Positions 33,701-39,347 of a DNA stretch of 39,347 nt are shown here, one piece after another. The position numbers and the translations under genes are program-made. Below the pieces are notes generated by a model, which had not been told where the DNA came from, ran no database searches, and saw only the letters and a program-made list of their open reading frames with translations. Each line of letters begins with the position of its first letter. Position 1 is the stretch's first letter. The stretch comes from an uncultured Pseudomonadota bacterium (GTDB taxonomy: Bacteria > Pseudomonadota > Gammaproteobacteria > Burkholderiales > Eutrophovitaceae), in the NCBI GenBank assembly GCA_913057675.1, contig CAJXOL010000008.1, positions 1-39,347 of the forward strand, read 5' to 3'.

Positions 33701-34579
33701 ATGTCGACTCTTCTAAGTAAGGAATTTCTGCGTCGTTTAGACGGCATTTCATTGCTACTTCGCCGGCCGGTGGCGGGGCACTTGCGCGGGCAACATAGAT
33801 CACGTCGAACTGGTTTTGGCATGATCTTTGCTGATTATCGACCTTATTCTTCTGGTGATGATACTCGGAACCTCGATTGGGCTACTTACATGCGCTTGGA
33901 TCGCTTGGTACTTCGTATGTTTGAGGAAGAGGCTGACACGCCGATATATATACTTATTGACAATAGTGCATCAATGGGTGGTGCGGAGTCAGAAAAGCTG
34001 AAAGTGGCCAAAAAATTTGCTGCAGTTTTGGCTTATGTAGGACTTCTAAATCATGATCGTGTGAGCTTAATTTCATTTTCTGACGGTGTGCTGAAAGAGA
34101 TGCCGGGGCGACGTGGTAAGAACCAAATGTGGCGCGCAATACATTTTCTTGATTCTTTGAAAAATGAAGGCCGAACAAATTTGGCCAATACTTTTCGGCG
34201 ATTTTTTGGAACTGGCCGGACCCGAGGTCTAGTATTCGTGATTTCAGATTTTTTGTTTGAGCAAACATTGGAAGATAGTTTTCGCCCGCTTACTCAACAC
34301 GGACATGATGTTTTTGCTGGACACATTATTGACCCGGAGGAAGAAAGTCCCAGTTTGAATGGGCAAGTTGTTTTGGTCGATTCAGAAACGCGCGAATCGC
34401 TAAACGCTCAAGTGACAGAAACGATGCTGGCAAACTATCGAGCGGAATTCAATAAGTACCGAACGAAGACAGAGCAGTTTTTTAAGCACGCAGGATGGAA
34501 CTATGTGCCTATAAGAACAGACGGAAATTTTGAAGCTTCTGTTCTCGCCGCTCTAAAGGGCGAAGGTATCTTTAGATGA
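33701..34579 (+). CDS. DUF58 protein with vWA-type domain
   Basis: The 292-residue product has the DUF58 core motif YRPYSSGDDTRNLDWATYMR (near 46), then a vWA-like domain with MIDAS DNSASMG (87-93), a Thr in EGRTNLAN, and VISDFLFE. It has no membrane segment or signal, so it is likely a cytosolic or peripheral partner of the MoxR ATPase. Its stop overlaps the next ATG (ATGA). DUF58-MoxR pairs are widespread, and the client is usually not known. Confidence 0.93.
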   Translation: MSTLLSKEFLRRLDGISLLLRRPVAGHLRGQHRSRRTGFGMIFADYRPYSSGDDTRNLDWATYMRLDRLVLRMFEEEADTPIYILIDNSASMGGAESEKLKVAKKFAAVLAYVGLLNHDRVSLISFSDGVLKEMPGRRGKNQMWRAIHFLDSLKNEGRTNLANTFRRFFGTGRTRGLVFVISDFLFEQTLEDSFRPLTQHGHDVFAGHIIDPEEESPSLNGQVVLVDSETRESLNAQVTETMLANYRAEFNKYRTKTEQFFKHAGWNYVPIRTDGNFEASVLAALKGEGIFR

Positions 34580-36366
34580 TGAATTTCTTCACATCCAGCC
34601 CTTTGTTCTCGCTCTTGTTAGTTGGATTGATCGGTACGGTGATCCTGCTCTATCTTTTGCGGCCTCCAGTGCTCAATCGATTGATATCATCTAATCTGAT
34701 TTGGAAGCGAGTGATTGGTTCTTCTCCTTTGATTAGTGAGCGTTGGCAGTGGTGGTTGTCCCTTTTGTTAGCTTTGTTGATTACGATTTTCTTGTTGTCA
34801 TCTGCGTTACGTCCTTCGGTTGATGGCCAGGCCGACGACAGAACATTGATCATTCTTGATAACTCTCCCTCTATGGAGGCTTTGACGCAGAGTGGACTCA
34901 GTCGCTACAGTGTTGCTAAAGATTCTGTTATGAAACTTTTGGCGTCTCTATCGAAAGATGTTCAAGTCATGCTGGTTGACACACAACGGCAAATCACCAC
35001 ACCCTCATTTAGTTCGGTTCCAGAAGCTTTTCAAATTCTAGAGCAACTTAAAATCGGCACGAGTCTTGAGGCTCTAGTCCCATCTCAGGTGGCTACAGTC
35101 GATGCTTCGAAAAAATTCATTTTTACGGATGGTGTCTTGATTGGTAGTGCCCCTGAGGGCTTTACTCTTGTCTCGGTGTTTCAATTAGCTCCTAATGTAG
35201 GGATCACCCGATTATCGTTTGCCACTGTTCCTGGGGATACACAAAGGAGGCAGGCATTCGTTGAGGTTGTGAATGCTGGGGGCGATTCGCAACTTGTTGA
35301 GATAGAATTGGCTCAGTCTCAGTCCCTAAATCTAACGAGACGAGTCGATGTAGGTCCTTATGAGAAAGTAACCCACATATTTGATGCTACGAAGTTTGAT
35401 AGTGGCCCGGTAAAGGCGGCTGTGTTCTCTAGCACTGACAGGTTTAAGGCGGACGATACCGCTTTTGGATACATCACCGAGAAGAAGCAAGTTCGGGTGG
35501 GGTTTGTTGCGAACACGCAGGAGTCGAAGTTACTAACTTTACTCAGCTTAATGCCGCGTGTGTCTGTGAACGCACTAACACCGGCCGAGTATGATGCTCT
35601 TAAGCCTGCGGAGATGAGTTTTGATGCATTGGTATTTGATGGCGTTCCAGCTGAGCGTAAACCTATTGTTCCGTCTATTTTCTTTGGCGTTGATTCGCCT
35701 ACTTGGTTGGATATTACTGTCACGCCAATTCGCAGTTCACAATTGGCAGTCAAAAAAAATACCGCACACCCTATTCTTCGAAATATATCTATGTCAGATC
35801 TGTTGTTAGAGACTGCGTTCGTTTTTGGCGCTAGTGATTTAGCGGATACCTTGCTTGAAGCTGAGAGTGGTGAAATTGTGGCAGTTGCTGTACCCGGTTC
35901 AGTTAAAAATATTTTACTTGGATTCGATCTTGATAAATCTAATCTTACATTTCTTGCGGATTTTCCAATTCTCCTCTCGAATTCAATTGCTTGGTTAGTT
36001 GATGGCGCTCCGATTTTAAGTGTTAATCCGGGAGTTGTGAAGCTTCCGGGAGATGTGACAAAGGTTTATCGTATCGATGGTGTCGATATACCCCTTTGGT
36101 TTGCTGATGGAAAGGCATATTTCCACACTCAGGAGACGGGGTTGTACACAGCGTTTACGTCCAATGGCCCTTTAAGGGTTTCGGTCAGTCAGTTGGATCG
36201 TCGTTTTAGCGATATTAACGCTTCAAAGTTGCCGACTCTTGGGTCTTCTCAAGACATTGTGAATCCGGGATTGAGAGGATATTCGTTTGCATTTCTGGCT
36301 GGCGCTTTGACCCTTATTTTATTGATGCTCGATTGGTACTTGTACCACCGGCGTATTACCCAGTGA
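34576..36366 (+). CDS. Membrane vWA-domain protein (BatA-like)
   Basis: The 596-residue protein has membrane helices at about 9-27 and 59-77, a BatA-type N-terminus (FSLLLVGLIGTVILLYLLRPP), a vWA domain from about 88 with MIDAS DNSPSM (95-100), a long beta-rich region, and a C-terminal membrane helix near 574-591. It resembles BatA-like and aerotolerance-type membrane vWA proteins. Translation is coupled to the DUF58 gene (ATGA). The middle part probably lies on the far side of the membrane, but the topology is inferred only. Confidence 0.85.
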   Translation: MMNFFTSSPLFSLLLVGLIGTVILLYLLRPPVLNRLISSNLIWKRVIGSSPLISERWQWWLSLLLALLITIFLLSSALRPSVDGQADDRTLIILDNSPSMEALTQSGLSRYSVAKDSVMKLLASLSKDVQVMLVDTQRQITTPSFSSVPEAFQILEQLKIGTSLEALVPSQVATVDASKKFIFTDGVLIGSAPEGFTLVSVFQLAPNVGITRLSFATVPGDTQRRQAFVEVVNAGGDSQLVEIELAQSQSLNLTRRVDVGPYEKVTHIFDATKFDSGPVKAAVFSSTDRFKADDTAFGYITEKKQVRVGFVANTQESKLLTLLSLMPRVSVNALTPAEYDALKPAEMSFDALVFDGVPAERKPIVPSIFFGVDSPTWLDITVTPIRSSQLAVKKNTAHPILRNISMSDLLLETAFVFGASDLADTLLEAESGEIVAVAVPGSVKNILLGFDLDKSNLTFLADFPILLSNSIAWLVDGAPILSVNPGVVKLPGDVTKVYRIDGVDIPLWFADGKAYFHTQETGLYTAFTSNGPLRVSVSQLDRRFSDINASKLPTLGSSQDIVNPGLRGYSFAFLAGALTLILLMLDWYLYHRRITQ

Positions 36367-36370
36367 AAAT

Positions 36371-38950
36371 GTGGTTCCTATGTTGAGTATTGAAAATCCA
36401 CACGCACTCTGGTTGATAGTAGGCTTGCCATTGATTTGGTGGATGGCTTTAAACACAAAGACGGCTCTTGGGCGTCGACATCTCCGATTGGCCAGTGGCC
36501 TTCGTGGGTTGGCGGTTTTAGCCATAATTGTAGGTTTGGCTCAGCCAATCGTTCGATATGCTAGTCAGGACGTGTCCGTAATCTATGCGGTTGATGTGTC
36601 ACGAAGTGTTGCTACGGAGTTCATAGGCAAAGCACTTAATTGGATTGATGCAGTAGAAGAACGGCATGACCCTGCGCTCTCCAAGATTGTGATTTTTGGG
36701 AAAAACCGCGCTGTCGTCTCTTCGACTCAGGAAGCAAGAGCCATAACCATTGCTGACTTTGGTTCAGACGCCCCGTTGAACGACTCCGAATACGTAGAGC
36801 AATCGGGTACTAATCTTCAAGATGCTATCGACGAGTCGCTTGCTTTACTGGATTCTGATTCTATTAAGAGGGTGGTTTTGTTTTCAGATGGCAATCAGAC
36901 GACAGGCTCGTTATTAGATTTAGTTCAATCTGCTCAAAGGTCTGATGTGCGTATTTTCCCCATGGTTGCTGAGTCTGCTCAGGTGGAAGATGCATGGATT
37001 AGCAACGTAAAATTGCCTGATCGACTCAGGGAATTTGAGCCTACGACTGCGTTGATCAATGTGTATAGTCCCAAAAAAGCCACTATTGAGGTCTCGATTT
37101 CAACTAATGGTCGATTAATTTCAACTCAAGTGTATCCGGTCGATCGTGGCTTCAATGATATGCAAATGAATATTAATTTTTCAGAGTCAGGATTGATACC
37201 TTTGGACATCTCAATCAATGTTGAAAATGATCCCTACCTTGAGAATAATCGTTCTCGAATGAGTGCGTGGGTTGAGAAAAAAGCTAGGGTGCTGTATCTG
37301 GAGGGCGTATCAGAATCTGCATCGTATTTGAGTGAGGCCTTGTCTGAGGAGGGCTTTGAGGTAGTTGTTCAGAACCGCATTCCTAAATATGATGAGTTGA
37401 AGTCGTATGATGCTCTGATACTCTCCGATATGTTGGCTCAAGAGATCTCCTCGAATTCTATGAAAGATATTAAGCGGTATGTTAAAGATTACGGTGGAGG
37501 GCTGATTTTTGCGGGAGGTGAAAACACATTTGGAGATGATGGATATTCCAATTCCGTTATTGAAGATTTGTTGCCTGCCAGTTTTCAAGCGCAGGAAAAA
37601 CGTAAAGATATTGCCCTTGTGATTGCAATTGACCGGTCATACAGTATGAAAGGTCGCAAGATTGAATACGCAAAAGAGGCTGCTCGGGCTTCTCTAGATT
37701 TGCTCGAAGAGCAGCATTACTTTGGTGTTGTTGCTTTTGATTCCCAGCCTTACGTCCCGGTGCCTGTTGAGACGGTCAAGTCCAAACGTAAGGCGGAGGC
37801 GCTTATTAGTCGTATTCAGGCGAGTGGGCAAACTAATATATACCCAGCGTTAGGCATCGTTTACCGGTTGCTCAAAGATCTTGAGGTCCCTACGAAGCAT
37901 GTCATTCTCCTATCAGATGGCGATACTGCCCCAGCAGAGTATGAGCGCTTGGTTCAAAGAATGAAGGATAGCAATATCGTGATCTCAACTGTGACGATTG
38001 GCGAAGGTGGAAATCCGGGTTTGATGCGGCAATTATCAGACTGGGGTGGAGGGCGGAATTATTTGGCGCTTTCCGCGGAATCGATTCCGCAGATTTTCAC
38101 GGAGGAGACGAAGAAGGTTGTGGGTACCAGCCTTGTAGAAGAGCCAACCCTGACAGTGATAAAACAAGAAATCGGGTCTTTATCCGGTATAGATTTACGA
38201 GCGGCTCCGCCGCTTAAGGGTCACATTGCCGTCAAGCCTAAAGATACCGCGGAGACAATATTGGTGACGCAACAGGGCGCGCCTTTATTAACGCGTTGGC
38301 AGTATGGTTTGGGGAAGACAATGTTTTTTACGTCGGACGTAAAAAACCGCTGGTCTGCTGATTGGGTTCAGTGGGCCGGCTATGGAAAATTTTGGTCACA
38401 ACTCACGCGCGATGTTCTGAGGCAGTTAGGTTCTACGACCGTGTTTTTCGATGGTGAGCGACAAGAAGGCGCAGCTATCTTTAATTTAATGTTACTTACG
38501 GAGGGGGGTAATTTTAGGAATGGTCTTGTTCCCGAGTTGAGCCTCAGCATTGGGCAGGAAGTTCGGACAGCTAACATGTCGCAAATTGCTCCGGGCCAAT
38601 ATCAATTACTAGTGCCATTCAAGGATCAGCAGCCAATTTCAGCGACGCTGTTAGCGAAGAGTGCTATCTCTGATGAGATTGTCGATATGGCTGGGTCAAG
38701 ATCTGTTTTCCCTGGGTTCCCTGCCGAATATCGCTTCTCAGGCCCGAATCTAGATTTATTATCGGCGGTTGCTTTGTCAACGGGGGGGCTGCTGGATGCG
38801 CGGGCTGAGGAAGTTTTTTCGCCTGCAACGGATGCAGCACATAAGCGTTTTGCATTGTGGCCTATCTTGATGATTTTGGCGCTGATCGCATATCTGGTTG
38901 ATATCTTTGTGCGCCGCTCTTCACTAGCTTGGGAACATTTATCCGACTAG
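36371..38950 (+). CDS. Large membrane protein with two vWA domains and a GATase1-like domain
   Basis: The 859-residue product (850 from the ATG at 36380, a likely alternative to the GTG at 36371) has two N-terminal membrane helices (about 10-28, 44-60) and a first vWA domain with MIDAS DVSRSV (75-80). A beta-rich section follows, then a glutamine-amidotransferase-like domain (about 308-405, ARVLYLEGVSE to GGGLIFAGGENTFG). A second vWA domain has MIDAS DRSYSM near 420, Thr in QTNIYPA and LLSDGDT near 515, and a last membrane helix lies near 830-850. Both MIDAS motifs look complete. It closes the operon four bases after the BatA-like gene. Confidence 0.87.
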   Translation: MVPMLSIENPHALWLIVGLPLIWWMALNTKTALGRRHLRLASGLRGLAVLAIIVGLAQPIVRYASQDVSVIYAVDVSRSVATEFIGKALNWIDAVEERHDPALSKIVIFGKNRAVVSSTQEARAITIADFGSDAPLNDSEYVEQSGTNLQDAIDESLALLDSDSIKRVVLFSDGNQTTGSLLDLVQSAQRSDVRIFPMVAESAQVEDAWISNVKLPDRLREFEPTTALINVYSPKKATIEVSISTNGRLISTQVYPVDRGFNDMQMNINFSESGLIPLDISINVENDPYLENNRSRMSAWVEKKARVLYLEGVSESASYLSEALSEEGFEVVVQNRIPKYDELKSYDALILSDMLAQEISSNSMKDIKRYVKDYGGGLIFAGGENTFGDDGYSNSVIEDLLPASFQAQEKRKDIALVIAIDRSYSMKGRKIEYAKEAARASLDLLEEQHYFGVVAFDSQPYVPVPVETVKSKRKAEALISRIQASGQTNIYPALGIVYRLLKDLEVPTKHVILLSDGDTAPAEYERLVQRMKDSNIVISTVTIGEGGNPGLMRQLSDWGGGRNYLALSAESIPQIFTEETKKVVGTSLVEEPTLTVIKQEIGSLSGIDLRAAPPLKGHIAVKPKDTAETILVTQQGAPLLTRWQYGLGKTMFFTSDVKNRWSADWVQWAGYGKFWSQLTRDVLRQLGSTTVFFDGERQEGAAIFNLMLLTEGGNFRNGLVPELSLSIGQEVRTANMSQIAPGQYQLLVPFKDQQPISATLLAKSAISDEIVDMAGSRSVFPGFPAEYRFSGPNLDLLSAVALSTGGLLDARAEEVFSPATDAAHKRFALWPILMILALIAYLVDIFVRRSSLAWEHLSD

Positions 38951-39025
38951 TTCCAGTGCTTGCCTTTCTCTTGTCTAGAGGCTATGTTACTTCTACCTTT
39001 TTGACTTAACCATTTGGATTGATTG

Positions 39026-39298
39026 ATGCGTGAGCCGCATGAATTAGAGCCAAAACTGCTTGGGGTTGGCATGTTTCTTTTTCGTGGTTTATTGCTTTTC
39101 AGTTTCGTAGTTGCATTTTCAGCTCAGGCTAATGTGACGGATGGCCAACGTGCGTACGAAGCAGAAAATTACATTGTCGCCTTTAGTATTTTTCAAAAAT
39201 CGGCTATTAACGGGGATCCACAAGGGCAATTTTATCTTGGTGAGTGTTACTTTAATGGGCGAGGAGTGCCTCAAGACTTCACTTTAGCAGTGAAGTGG
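39026..39298 (+). CDS. Sel1-repeat protein, 3' end cut by contig edge
   Basis: The N-terminus carries a signal peptide: MFLFRGLLLFSFVVAFSAQA from an internal ATG at 39071, or a longer version from 39026. It is followed by a repeat of the Sel1 type (AINGDPQGQFYLGECYFNGRG, VPQDFTLAVKW). Sel1 repeats are TPR-like helical repeats used in protein contacts. The reading frame runs into adapter after 39298, so the last residues of the ORF-track entry (LSLIHI) are artificial. It lies 75 bases after the operon and may be part of it or separate. Only one full repeat is visible. Confidence 0.8.
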
Positions 39299-39347
39299 CT
39301 GTCTCTTATACACATCTGACGCTGCCGACGATATGCAGTGTGTAGAT
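39299..39347 (-). other. Nextera i5 adapter sequence, inverted (not genomic)
   Basis: CTGTCTCTTATACACATCT (39299-39317) is the reverse complement of the Nextera mosaic end, followed by the reverse of the Read-1 arm (to 39331), the same index as at the 5' end read in reverse (TATGCAGT, 39332-39339), and part of the P5 arm. Confidence 0.97.

Noticed and set aside
1-39347. Terminal inverted repeats of a linear element or phage
   Set aside because: The matching ends are Nextera adapter sequences.
1-39347. CRISPR array, insertion sequence, integrase-bordered island or prophage
   Set aside because: No regularly spaced repeats, transposase or phage genes were seen; XerD is the housekeeping recombinase in its normal context.

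Overview
The window looks like one nearly complete contig from a marine-type gammaproteobacterium, AT-leaning but not extremely so (base composition judged by eye, not computed). The evidence is the FtsZ C-terminal peptide, the XerD, RpoD and DnaG sequences, which resemble Enterobacteria and Pseudomonas throughout, and the gammaproteobacterial order of the housekeeping genes. Both contig ends carry Illumina Nextera adapter with the same i5-type index (1-48 and 39299-39347). These bases are not genome, and the first and last genes are cut by them.

Layout. (1) 50-4117: the end of the division/cell-wall cluster, ftsQ (3' end)-ftsA-ftsZ-lpxC, with a DUF721/DciA-like gene facing lpxC. (2) 4263-9999: secA-argJ-DUF815 ATPase-Nudix/ThiE-like fusion, all forward and tightly packed. 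(3) 10004-12990: a reverse operon ypjD-corB-coaE-yacG. (4) 13066-17303: ffh, a secreted alpha/beta hydrolase, then rpsP-rimM-trmD-rplS ending in a clear terminator. (5) 17438-19464: ogt-xerD-plsY. (6) 19498-25481: tsaD divergent from rpsU, then yqeY-dnaG-rpoD and a CAU-anticodon tRNA that is best read as tRNA-Ile2. Three blocks that lie far apart in E. coli (dcw end, ffh-trmD, rpsU-dnaG-rpoD) sit here within 25 kb.

From about 25.5 kb the content becomes accessory. There is a small membrane protein behind a palindromic operator-like site, and a 577-base gene-free stretch with a large imperfect inverted repeat and a terminator-like hairpin. Then come a secreted SUMF1/FGE-like protein, a small acidic protein, a ClC-type H+/Cl- exchanger, a decayed 3' fragment of an FMN-dependent alpha-hydroxy-acid dehydrogenase that is absent from the ORF track, and a secreted sulfatase-fold protein that has lost nearly all catalytic residues.

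The last 8 kb (31052-38950) is a compact five-gene operon: a DUF4175-like membrane/coiled-coil protein, a MoxR AAA+ ATPase, a DUF58 protein, a membrane vWA protein, and a large membrane protein with two vWA domains and a glutamine-amidotransferase-like domain. Most of its metal-binding (MIDAS) motifs are intact, so I read it as a MoxR/vWA chaperone-like membrane system of unknown client. A truncated Sel1-repeat protein follows. The most notable items are this operon, the pair of apparently catalytically dead sulfatase- and FGE-like proteins, the structured intergenic region at 26.1-26.3 kb, and the dehydrogenase remnant.
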